Below, piece after piece: positions 51,101 to 53,766 of a stretch of DNA of 64,000 nt. The stretch's first letter is position 1; every line of letters starts with the position of its first letter. Source of the DNA: Porites lobata (lineage: Eukaryota > Cnidaria > Anthozoa > Scleractinia > Poritidae). The stretch is from contig CALNXK010000560.1 in the NCBI GenBank assembly GCA_942486035.1, positions 37,501-101,500 on the forward strand. Direction: 5' to 3'. The notes below the pieces were generated by a model. That model was not told the origin of the DNA and ran no database searches. It worked only from the letters and a program-made list of their open reading frames with translations. The position numbers and the translations under genes are program-made.

Positions 51101-52200
51101 GCTCTCGACTTACAAATCGATTACTGGAATCACGTAGCAGTAACCTGTCAGCTGCACAAGATCAAGGTGTTCGTTAATGGTACGGAGGAGGCACTGATAG
51201 ACCAATGGAATGAGTATTTCTTCTCATCGTTAGGCCGTTATCAGTCAGAGTATATCATAGGAAATGATCCAGATTTCGTCCAGATGCCAATGGCAAATGG
51301 GGTGTTTGTTGGAGCAGTCATGGATCTTTATGTGACTGGAATAGCTTTATCTGGGAGGCAGGTCTATGACCTGAGTAAAGGTGAGAGTAGTATAGAGGTC
51401 AGTTGGAAGTTAAAAAATTGAATGTTCTTTTTATAGTCCTGGTTTCAGGCTTTTAAAGATTGTGCTAGCATAATGTTTTGGCATAATTCGTAATAATTTT
51501 TATCAATTTTCCAAAAACTATTGTAATAATTTGCACTTTTGGCTAGTTTAACAGCTCAAAATTGATCATGTTAGCACTTATTTTGGCCCGAGAGCAGAAT
51601 TACATGTAAATTTAAGTAACGAAATAAATTTTTTGTCTGCTTATTGTCATATTCATTGGACTTAGGTCCCGCAGGAATTAATCAACGGTGATAATCAAGA
51701 ACTCTTTTTACAGGACTCAACGCATGCACATAATTAGCTCGATTACTTAAGATGGCGTCAGCGTGCTGGTCGTTAATTCTGGTTTCAGTTTTTGTAGTTG
51801 TTAGACAGTTTTGTAGGTTTAGTGGTGTACCTTTCTACATTCATCTATCACTGAAAATATATCAGTGGAAATCACTAAATAATCGCAGTATTATTCTCAT
51901 TATTTAAAGGCAAACCAATTACACCCGTGATAAACAACAAAGAATCGGAAATACATGGTTGCAAAGTCAATATAACTTGGAGTAGGAACGTATGCACCGT
52001 AACGAAGACCACTATACGGTTTAGGGAGATAAAGCCGCTAGGCGATGAAGCTGAATGGAGCGAATTAAAGGTTCCTGCAACCACCTTTCATCTTTTATCT
52101 CTGGAATGCGACAAGTGGTATGAAATTGGAGTGTCTTCCTGGTTTGGAGAACTTCAAAGCGACTGGTCAGTTTCTTGGAAATTTAAAACCCGCTCTACAG
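3500..52200 (+). CDS. Multidomain ectodomain gene: SP-CUB3-CTLD2-CCP-F5/8C-LamG-FN3 (15 exons, 3' end not in window)
   Basis: Joined exons: 3500-3563, 4312-4468, 6324-6505, 10715-10877, 12146-12321, 20537-20699, 21002-21174, 30121-30519, 38730-39092, 40056-40247, 48008-48318, 49613-49751, 50455-50506, 50860-51380, 51910-52200. Total 3346 nt, open throughout, with every splice phase compatible. Residues: signal peptide 1-21, CUB 22-134, 135-247 and 248-359, CTLD 360-492 and 493-613, CCP 614-677, F5/8C 678-827, LamG-like 828-1018, FN3 1019-1115. All modules are extracellular and disulphide-bonded, so the protein enters the secretory pathway. Carbohydrate/ligand binding at the cell surface or in matrix is inferred from CTLD, CUB and discoidin families. 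No exact named orthologue is recognised. The last exon ends at a phase-1 donor, so further exons (more FN3, membrane anchor, possibly an intracellular domain) are expected past the window. Exon models rest on splice consensus and domain continuity, not transcripts. Confidence 0.87.
3580..3800. repeat. Pogo/Tigger-like relic in intron 1
   Basis: Contains ACCTCTAGTAAACCACCACC, CTCCTGTAAGCGACTGCGACC and CTCTTGTAAGCGACCAC, the 'cctcttgtaagcgacc' phrase common in ends of pogo/Tigger-type elements. Borders are unclear and no coding part remains. Confidence 0.4.
4312..4468 (+). CDS. Exon 2: CUB1 N-terminal half
   Basis: Begins after TTTTGTAG and encodes CGSVVNNSLTSPGFP, the typical CUB opening (first Cys, then 'SPGFP.YP'), then C-YNVSIPSGK and F-x-FELE, ending on the third Cys before a GG|GTAAGT donor in phase 2. 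The phase-2 break in mid-domain recurs in CUB2 and CUB3, which shows a shared ancestor for all three modules. Confidence 0.92.
4469..6323 (+). other. Intron 2 (CUB1 split), no recognised element
   Basis: Phase-2 intron of 1855 bp. Contains one short palindrome near 5067-5096 (CTCTTTAATTCTTTT / AAGAATTAAAGAG) and two copies of a stretch around AACATAAAAGCCTTTTGTT / AACATAAAAGGCTTTTATG (6040 and 6230). Nothing coding is supported; the frame at 5694-5897 has no family features. Confidence 0.55.
6324..6505 (+). CDS. Exon 3: CUB1 C-terminal half
   Basis: Starts after TTTCTAG in phase 2 and encodes YDYLRIVDDD, then TYCG-SEL (fourth Cys), then a beta-strand NYALITFHS and VGFQLTMSF, the normal end of a CUB jelly-roll. 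Ends at a phase-1 donor (ATG|GTATGT). Together with exon 2 it makes about 113 residues, the usual CUB length. Confidence 0.92.
6885..7067. mobile_element. hAT-type MITE (CAGGGGCGGATCCAG ends)
   Basis: Left end CAGGGGCGGATCCAGG, right end CTAGATCCGCCCCTG, with subterminal G-rich/C-rich complements (AGGAGGGGGTGC and GCACCCTCCCCC). This end sequence is a widespread non-autonomous hAT-like pattern. Flanks TGGTAC and TTGTAC are nearly alike; a clean 8-bp duplication is not seen. Confidence 0.7.
7739..7857. repeat. Hairpin repeat
   Basis: GGGTCAATTTAGTAAAACTT at the left is answered by AAGTTTTATTAAATTGACCC at the right, arms of about 50 bp with a 15-bp loop. A palindromic MITE remnant next to the 3' side of the LINE. 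Confidence 0.7.
7870..9545 (-). mobile_element. CR1/L2-like LINE fragment, reverse transcriptase C-terminal part
   Basis: On the minus strand: RT core with LLDLSAAFDTVDH, YGVPQGSCLGPVLF and YADD (9630-8941 frame), then the thumb region with NLGTWFDNHMSM, SHLDYCNALLYKLP and RLQKFLNAAARV (8905-8525), then the LINE tail NGLAPQYLSELL and G-RAFFHDGPTVWNALP (8327-8049). The 5' part (endonuclease, RT start) is missing. A frameshift near 8941 and an inserted hairpin at 8415-8576 break the frame, so it is dead. It lies antisense to the host gene, in intron 3. Confidence 0.9.
8415..8576. mobile_element. Palindromic MITE inserted in the LINE
   Basis: Left arm TACGCTCTTCTCACGTATGG..., right arm its complement; arms of about 65 bp, unpaired centre of about 35 bp. 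Removing it restores the LINE codons KFAH-ITPVLR on the minus strand, so its borders are known nearly to the base. Confidence 0.85.
9721..10039. mobile_element. MITE with TGCTTACCATTTGACGG ends
   Basis: TGCTTACCATTTGACGGAAA at the left, TTCTGTTAAATGGTAAGCA at the right. The phrase GCTTACCATT recurs several times inside (near 9864, 9987) in both orientations. Non-coding. Confidence 0.6.
10715..10877 (+). CDS. Exon 4: CUB2 N-terminal half
   Basis: Encodes SCGSVVNNTLKSP, then MNCIYNVSIPYGR and FDLESDSGCR, with the same phase-1 start and phase-2 end as exon 2. It is closer to exon 6 than to exon 2, and roughly 200 bp of the preceding intron are also alike between exons 4 and 6. The 'SPGFP' tract is altered to SPANPDG. 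Confidence 0.92.
10878..12145 (+). other. Intron 4 (CUB2 split)
   Basis: Its last 200 bp (about 11960-12145) resemble the end of the intron inside CUB3 (about 20840-21001), sharing CTGATCCTTGGGCCCTGATT-like and GCATCTAGCGAG strings. The remaining sequence shows no coding region or clear transposon. Confidence 0.55.
12146..12321 (+). CDS. Exon 5: CUB2 C-terminal half
   Basis: Starts after CTCTTTCAG and encodes MDYLKITNGFEKRQYCG, then SGNYVVLTFHKVGRLENKK and FEIFFAQEIP before A|GTAAGT, phase 1. A reading frame also opens upstream at 12102, but that part is intron: the splice acceptor at 12144-12145 keeps alignment with CUB1 and CUB3. Confidence 0.92.
12500..12670. repeat. Degenerate tandem repeat, CGCAATTTGTAATAA unit
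   Basis: Alternating units of about 28-35 bp based on GCGCACTTTGTAACA and CGCAATTTGTAATAA, five or six copies. A short related piece occurs at 36785-36815. Confidence 0.65.
13642..13911. mobile_element. MITE, CTACAATCAnGGACAAAAGT family, copy 1
   Basis: Left end CTACAATCATCGTCAAAAAT, right end CAACTACTTTTGTCCGTGAT then TGTAG. The interior has a second inverted pair, CTGGATCAATGTTGGACA and TGTCCCAACATTGAATAG, next to C- and G-rich runs. Sister copies lie at 24326-24601 and 26415-26487. Confidence 0.7.
14797..14890. repeat. Near-perfect hairpin
   Basis: CCACCCCACCCCTAACCCAT on the left is matched by ATGGGTTAGGGGTGGGGTGG on the right, arms of more than 35 bp, with a 25-bp loop around CACTGACGTGTGAC. 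Recent, little decayed. Confidence 0.85.
15518..15589 (-). pseudogene. tRNA-derived sequence (SINE head or tRNA pseudogene)
   Basis: On the minus strand, box A TGGCGCAATAGATAACGCG and box B GGTTCGACTTCC are spaced as in a tRNA, and the D-arm reads like tRNA-Arg. The anticodon stem does not pair, box B has one extra base, and the acceptor stem is poor. It is therefore not a working tRNA; a run of T follows downstream. Confidence 0.5.
16040..16380. repeat. Dispersed repeat (second copy split at 52966-53176 and 62730-62880)
   Basis: Shares TGTAGCTTCAGTTTAAGCTG, TTTGGATCTGTAAAT and, further on, CACATTCAC...AAAATCGCTT and AGGAGGCAC-type strings with the two flanks of the 53177-62703 composite. 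This shows the intact layout of the repeat before that insertion. Non-coding. Confidence 0.7.
16509..16894. mobile_element. CAGGGGCACCCAACGA-family MITE, copy 2
   Basis: 386 bp. Left end CAGGGGCACCCAACGATAAT, right end ACGTTAGGGGCCTCTG, with GAACAGATATTTTCCGAAA just inside. It is flanked by a perfect 6-bp duplication AAAACC (16503-16508 and 16895-16900). This copy fixes the target-site length of the family. Confidence 0.85.
17867..18844. mobile_element. Mutator-like TIR element with 11-bp direct flanks
   Basis: Arms of about 100 bp: AGCCTGAATTTCATCCAATT at the left, its imperfect complement (ATGAAATTCAGGCT) at the right. Flanked by TCGGTAAAGGT at 17856-17866 and 18845-18855, an exact 11-bp direct repeat. 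Long arms and a 9-11-bp duplication fit MULE-type elements. Interior non-coding; a small ACTACCCG...CGGGTAGT stem sits at 17959. Confidence 0.75.
19183..19400. repeat. Tigger/pogo-like fragment
   Basis: CAGTGAAACCTCTATGAAGC opens it, followed by repeats of CTCTATTAAGCGGACAC and CTCTATTAGGCCGACGC, the phrase found in ends of Tigger-type elements. No transposase is recognised; the 84-codon frame at 19421 has no family features. Confidence 0.6.
20537..20699 (+). CDS. Exon 6: CUB3 N-terminal half
   Basis: Encodes SCGSVINNTLKSP, then MNCVYNISIPDGK and F-DLASDLECR. Length (163 nt) and phases are identical to exon 4. Upstream intron sequence (about 20320-20536) resembles the intron before exon 4 (about 10500-10714), including shared strings such as GGGTTTGC and TTTCCTGTGT. 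Confidence 0.92.
21002..21174 (+). CDS. Exon 7: CUB3 C-terminal half
   Basis: Follows TTTTGTTGTAG and encodes IDYLKITNGITEVRYCG, SGNYVVLTFHTDWLLENKK and FEIFFAQEIP, near-identical to exon 5. It ends at A|GTAAGT in phase 1. The strong match to exon 5, at nucleotide as well as protein level, points to a late duplication of a two-exon CUB cassette. Confidence 0.92.
21204..21459. mobile_element. Palindromic MITE, TTAAGGC...GCCTAA
   Basis: Begins 30 bp after exon 7. TTATACGG, AATAAGAC and GTCGTTTATACGGT-like pieces pair across a 256-bp foldback; the ends are TTAAGGCTATTTATACGGGG and CTGGTATAAATGGGCCTAA. TTAA/CTAA borders are compatible with TTAA-type insertion. Confidence 0.65.
22086..22887. mobile_element. 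PIF/Harbinger-like non-autonomous element
   Basis: Ends GGGTGTGTTCCTTTCGG and CCGAAAGGAACACACCC, flanked by TTA on both sides (22083-22085, 22888-22890). GGGTGTG ends with a TWA duplication are Harbinger-type hallmarks. 802 bp, no transposase; AAATCCGGATTTGGATTT repeats near the right end. Confidence 0.8.
23360..23758 (-). mobile_element. Retrotransposon C-terminal fragment (R2/REL-endonuclease-like tail)
   Basis: Minus-strand frame of 132 codons with LIDVSVPSDQNTSTK, KISKYKDLEIDI, VKTEIVPVIVGELA and INELQKIILLETYSAHAKKI. This arrangement is typical of the C-terminal tail of LINEs annotated as R2-type, where the DV-P-D region belongs to a PD-(D/E)XK-like nuclease. Only this tail is left. Exact clade is uncertain. 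Confidence 0.6.
24326..24601. mobile_element. MITE, CTACAATCAnGGACAAAAGT family, copy 2
   Basis: Left ACCATGAGGGACAAAAGTGT, right TCAACTACTTTTGTCCCTGA then TTGT. Inner pair: AATCAATGTTGAATTTTGG and CAACATTGATTAGG, flanked by C- and G-rich runs as in copy 1. Confidence 0.7.
24602..26414 (+). other. Intron interior, nothing recognised
   Basis: About 1.8 kb between MITE copies. Short frames at 25198-25380 and 25694-25921 show no domain features. No clear repeat ends found. Confidence 0.4.
26415..26487. mobile_element. MITE, CTACAATCAnGGACAAAAGT family, minimal copy
   Basis: 73 bp made almost only of the two ends: ACAATGAGGGACAAAAGTGT, then GTCAACTACTTTTGTCCCTG and ATTGT. An internal-deletion form of copies 1 and 2. 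Confidence 0.75.
26883..27200. mobile_element. MITE with GGCCGTTTTCACACTAGAG ends
   Basis: Left GGCCGTTTTCACACTAGAGC, right CTCTAGTGTGAAAACGGCC, flanked by ATT on both sides. The interior has a hairpin-like GTGTACAGTCGCCCC / GGGGGCTGCTGTACAC pair and repeated GGATAA-CCGTC phrases. PIF/Harbinger-like by end and 3-bp flank; tentative. Confidence 0.75.
28372..28456. repeat. Short tandem array ACCGCAAATGATCC
   Basis: Four units of ACCGCAAATGATCC/ACCGCAAGTGATCC at spacings of 18-26 bp, within non-coding intron sequence. The borders are not defined. Confidence 0.7.
29101..29211. mobile_element. 111-bp MITE with 9-bp target duplication
   Basis: Ends TAACTTGAGATCAGGC and GCCTGATCTCAGGTTA, flanked by an exact TTTCTCGGA at 29092-29100 and 29212-29220. 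A 9-bp duplication suggests a Mutator-like origin. Confidence 0.85.
29361..29509. repeat. Hairpin repeat TTAGCC...GGCTAA
   Basis: Arms of about 65 bp: GACTGTAAATTACGGA pairs with TCCGTAATTTACAGTA, and CATCGATTTATG with CATAAATCGATG, around AAGCGCGAAGCGCGGG. A palindromic MITE. Confidence 0.8.
29807..29860 (+). pseudogene. Relic of a fourth CUB half-exon
   Basis: After an acceptor-like ACTTTCAG, the DNA reads TTTCATGCGGTTCAGTAGT, near-identical to the start of exons 4 and 6 (codes SCGSVV). It then has altered bases, an in-frame TAG, and a return to similarity at AGTCCTACGTACT, which matches the SPTY part of exon 6. Similarity then fades and no second half-exon follows. It is best read as a decayed copy of the CUB cassette lying in the intron between CUB3 and CTLD1. 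Confidence 0.7.
30121..30519 (+). CDS. Exon 8: C-type lectin-like domain 1 (QPD/WND type)
   Basis: A whole 133-residue CTLD in one exon, starting at CTTTACAG|TA and ending at AATG|GTAAGT (phases 1-1). Six cysteines (LCP, GGC, SACEA, EDCV, RNC, YICE) give the long-form fold. WWIGLYRD and WLWVGG are the WIGL and W-W-DG-type core. QPD followed by EDCV, and later KWND, are the Ca2+-site-2 motifs; in this family QPD is linked to galactose-type ligands (established for vertebrate lectins, inferred here). Confidence 0.95.
30545..30677. mobile_element. MITE TATAGAGCGGTTTTCACTTG just after CTLD1
   Basis: Left TATAGAGCGGTTTTCACTTG, right CAAGTGAAAACCGCTCTATA, 133 bp, with AAACCAAAACCAA repeats inside. 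Inserted only 25 bp behind the exon 8 donor. Confidence 0.85.
30678..32056 (+). other. Intron 8, left part
   Basis: Unique-looking sequence; no coding frame or repeat end recognised. Confidence 0.4.
32400..33180. repeat. Diverged minisatellite in copy A
   Basis: About five units of 130-190 bp built on CAGCTGTCAAA, CGCTGAC(C/A)A-T-ATCAC and ATCGCGGGCTCA (hits near 32430-32485, 32640-32700, 32810-32870, 33050-33090, 33130-33172). Confidence 0.6.
33861..34833. repeat. 485-bp tandem duplication
   Basis: 33861-34345 and 34346-34833 are near-identical (both begin ACTTTTTGACCCGCAAATTC); I saw only a few substitutions and a poly-T length change. This is recent, or an assembly artefact. Confidence 0.9.
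36819..36990. repeat. Foldback repeat ACAAATAGATTCCATGTTGC
   Basis: The left arm ACAAATAGATTCCATGTTGC...AGTAATAGATCACAG pairs with the right arm CTGTGATCTATTACCGAACA...CAACATGGAATCTGTTTGT. Confidence 0.8.
38332..38538. repeat. Palindromic repeat before exon 9
   Basis: TTGCTCGGGGCAAATATGAT...CAAACTAGG at the left and CCTAGTTTGTACTTTTTCGT...TGAGCAAG at the right; GGGGCAAAGATGGTAAATA pairs with TATTTACCATCTTTGCCCC further in. Confidence 0.75.
38730..39092 (+). CDS. Exon 9: C-type lectin-like domain 2 (degenerate sugar site)
   Basis: Single-exon CTLD (phases 1-1) after CTTTTATAG, ending at TCGG|GTAGGT. It has GCPLDW, SSCYK, FACEALGSNLAMLDS, TWIGLHRD, RWQWIDGS, EDCV, LNC and YSCE, so all six fold cysteines are kept. 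The EPN/QPD position reads NQS and the WND position reads WNV, so canonical Ca2+/sugar binding is probably lost. Core similarity to exon 8 (ACEALGS, IGL-RD) suggests an old tandem duplication. Confidence 0.94.
39093..40055 (+). other. Intron 9
   Basis: Contains a short (CA)n at 39352-39364 and (CAAAA)n at 39838-39860. Nothing else recognised. Confidence 0.45.
40056..40247 (+). CDS. Exon 10: sushi/CCP-like domain
   Basis: Starts after TTTTAAAG in phase 1; encodes FTCQKL, then Cys residues in DNC, SIC, FSC, VRC and VSC, with GYWSEE near the end. The pattern C...F-SC-x-G....C...G-W....C is the sushi/CCP signature, with an extra pair of cysteines relative to the four-Cys minimum. The donor AATG|GTTCGT is weaker than others in the gene, but phase and length (192 nt) fit. 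It joins in frame to the F5/8C exon. Confidence 0.82.
41766..44149. mobile_element. CAGGGGCACCCAACGA family, copy 3
   Basis: Ends CAGGGGCACCCAACGACCGT and ACGGTCGTTGGGTGCCCCTG, flanked by an exact 6-bp duplication ATTTCT (41760-41765 and 44150-44155). 2384 bp; the only coding remains are those of the Penelope-like element at 42550-43950. Confidence 0.88.
42550..43950 (-). mobile_element. Penelope-like element fragment (reverse transcriptase)
   Basis: Minus strand, in order: IILKKADKGTTSVMMSKE (about 43940), then IPIFYTLTKIHKPTPVCRTI, ISGCDGPTERISAFVDRLI and LVSMDVTSLYTNIPQEEGV (43741-43319), then HGTAMGIKMAVAFANIFMAR (about 43300-43235), the YIDDVFSLW active site (about 43190), and TEITFLDTKVYKGVRF with NRLLERGYP (43079-42558). 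The TKIHKP, SLYTNIP and AMG..MAV.FAN order is that of Penelope-like RTs. Stops and frameshifts separate the pieces, and no GIY-YIG endonuclease follows, so it is a dead, truncated copy. Confidence 0.88.
45088..45172. repeat. TCC/ATC microsatellite
   Basis: Runs of CCTCCTCCTCCTCGTCCTCC followed by about ten ATC units. Confidence 0.9.
45167..45556 (-). CDS. Hypothetical K/R-rich protein inside the GGGACCGG element
   Basis: 129 codons, start MGMIAELQSNIDQTLMRAEA, then a strongly basic helix (KKRRLKENKAKARKRRRERA, residues about 39-58) and a folded-looking tail (LNNLTKRDGRWLKLLISKGK). No transposase motif recognised. The frame could be an exon of a transposon-carried or captured gene, since related sequence upstream (to about 45780) also looks coding on this strand. 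The function is unknown. Confidence 0.35.
   Translation of the reverse strand: MGMIAELQSNIDQTLMRAEAQKEKHKRMYPFAKETFVSKKRRLKENKAKARKRRRERAEKNCERVFSAISHSSSYGEVITSDHCSVIGLNNLTKRDGRWLKLLISKGKFTVDAIETIRANVSPVVLSAR
46853..47627. mobile_element. Inserted element ACCCTCGGATGTAC...GTACGTCCGAGGGT
   Basis: Inverted ends TTTTACCCTCGGATGTACG and TGTACGTCCGAGGGTTAATT. Contains (GGTAT)n at 47397-47418. Interrupts the right arm of the 44571-47874 foldback. Confidence 0.6.
48008..48318 (+). CDS. Exon 11: F5/8 type C (discoidin) domain, N-terminal part
   Basis: Begins TTATTTAG|AA and encodes ECQEALGMEKGAISDGQISAS, the usual discoidin start (Cys, then LGM..G.I.D.QI.AS). Then come WSAYANDAKQWLQIDLG and VTRVATQG and YTLKYSDDG. 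Ends CACAAG|GTTAGA in phase 0, an intron position inside the domain. The family binds phospholipid, glycans or collagen; the ligand here is unknown. Confidence 0.95.
48319..49612 (+). other. Intron 11 (F5/8C split)
   Basis: No coding frame or bounded repeat recognised. Confidence 0.45.
49613..49751 (+). CDS. Exon 12: F5/8 type C domain, C-terminal part
   Basis: After GCTTCAG it encodes VFVGNTDENTIVYNEL, then ARYTRFQPTAWHNQISMRVELYGC. This is the canonical discoidin tail: R-F-P..W....-MRVELYGC, with the last Cys pairing with the first Cys of exon 11. Ends AAAG|GTACTT, phase 1. Confidence 0.95.
49752..50454 (+). other. Intron 12 with two hairpins
   Basis: Short stem at about 49895-49946 (GAAACCTATTCAATTTC / GAATTAGGTTTC). 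A longer stem spans 50161-50254 (TCCTTGGTTTAAATTTCATT / AATAAAATTTAAACCATGGA). Confidence 0.6.
50455..50506 (+). CDS. Exon 13: short linker / LamG-like start
   Basis: A 52-nt exon between TTTTGTTAG and GTGGG|GTAAGT. Encodes NPVYGRWFLDGSDPDVG. Chosen because its phase-1 start and phase-2 end are the only way to join exons 12 and 14 in frame, and the residues read smoothly into the next exon. Confidence 0.75.
50860..51380 (+). CDS. Exon 14: LamG/pentraxin-like (concanavalin-type) domain
   Basis: After ATCTTACAG it encodes ATFSQNSSYATVPN, then TCDFTIAFWVKY, ILALWSKGG, LILSIHN, WNHVAVTCQ, KVFVNGTEEA and ending VGAVMDLYVTGIALSGRQVYDL. The order 'F-x-G...SYA.VP', 'FTIAFWVK', 'WNHVAVT', 'V.VNG' and 'MDLYVTGIALS..QV..L' is that of LamG_3/pentraxin-like jelly-rolls. 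Two cysteines (CDF and VTC) may pair. Phase-1 donor AAAG|GTGAGA. Confidence 0.9.
51910..52200 (+). CDS. Exon 15: fibronectin type III domain
   Basis: One-exon FN3 (phases 1-1). Encodes KPITPVINN, CKVNITWSRN, TTIRFREIKPLGDEAEW, then LECDKWYEIGVSSWFGELQSDWS and WKFKTRS. The 'W' of strand B, the 'L....WYE..V' of strands E/F and the S-W-S of strand G mark FN3. Three Cys residues are unusual for FN3 and may form an added disulphide. Ends CTACAG|GTGTGA in phase 1; no following exon was found in the window. Confidence 0.88.
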
Positions 52201-52965
52201 GTGTGACATTACCTTATGTATGTTTAATAATAGCTGATAGGTTTTGGTATTGACACCAAACCATATCCAGTTGAACCTCTGGTTAAGGGTCCACAATAGC
52301 CGGGTTCTCAAATCCCGCCTCCCCGCTAGTTTTTTTCTTCTTAATTCCGCTATCCCGCCTGTTTTTACGTGCGAATTCCGATCCCCCTTTATAGTCCGCT
52401 ACACAGCCACAAAGTTTTTGTGGAGGAGCGTTGGGTGACAGCTCTAAAAACTGCTGTGTAGCAGACTAGATCTCGCCCTAATTTTTTTACGGGTTTCCTG
52501 CTTTCATTATTGAAATATTAAAACGTTATACAATGTTTAAGACTTGCTTTCTTGCAATAGGCAGCTTTGATGTTTAAGGCTCTTGACTTAACCATTAATA
52601 GCCTGAGCCTGGGGTCAGGCTCCGTGGTGGGGAAAAAAGGCAAAAAACGGGGTCAATTTTTTTCTCCCTTTTCCCCCAAGGCGGAGCCTGGTCCAAGGCT
52701 AAACCATTAACGACTGTAACTTTATTTTCTGTTTTGCTTATTATTATTTTTTGGGGGAGCGCATCTATACAAAAAAGAAGGTTTACTTCGATCTGAGTTC
52801 TGGCCATTTGGAAACAGCCAGTTGAGTAAGGTAGATGGATGTTTCGATTGATTTACTGCTAGGTTGCATTAGGCGATGAAGCCAATTCTCTGCGCTGACA
52901 ACGGCTCATACCGTGCTAGATGGACCTTGACCTTATCTCTAATCTGTCAATCAAACCGGCGGTTG
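52201..52965 (+). other. Intron after exon 15, first part
   Basis: Non-coding. A palindromic repeat at about 52595-52705 (GCCTGAGCCTGGGGTCAGGCT...AGGCGGAGCCTGGTCCAAGGC) with TTTTTTCCC-type pairs. No downstream host exon seen. Confidence 0.5.
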
Positions 52966-53766
52966 CAAGACTGTTAAGCCAATTTAAAAGTAATTACCAA
53001 GGGAGGAACGACGCGCTCCAGCCCAAAGAGTCAAATTATCTTTAGAAAAACAAGCTGGACTTTAAAAATCGTTGCTTAAAGATCAATCTTGTCCCAGTGC
53101 AGTTCCCCATAATTTATGTAGCTTCAGTTTAAGCTGCCATTCATTCTTCGAAATTTGGATCTGTAAATCACTGAGGAGAATTTAAAAGGGGACATGGGGG
53201 GGGGGGTGGGGTCTGAACACCGCAACGCCGCAAAAAATTTTGCCGAACACCGCATCACCGCAAGAAAAGTCGGTGGATCACCGCCACCGCAATATTTATT
53301 TTCAGTCTGATGATTTTAGCGTCAGTACAAGATAAAGCTTTCAAGATTTTGCCTCTGACCTTAAGAAAATCTCTGAAACAACACATAACGAGGCCAAAGC
53401 TGTAGTTACTCTGCCTATGCTTTTCGATCTTGGTTGTTACGTACACTTTGACTCTAGAATCCTAGAAGATCTATGAACTAGCTACGATATTCAGATACAG
53501 AGACAATGCGTGTTACTTACCAAATGCATTCTACAAACTTCGCGAGTCTCTTTTCCTCCTTGTTTATGGAGCATCGAAATTTTTTTTTCCACCTATAGTC
53601 TTCTCCACCTTTGCCCTCCTCGTAAAAAAAAGCTACGCAATGAACTACGCATTCAGGATCGACAGGATCAGCTGCGTCAGTCGCAAGGTTTTCGCTCATC
53701 TTGCCTGACGGACGTACATGTGGCGATCCGGGTCGCGAAGGTCACGTTGCTTATCAAGTTACTTAA

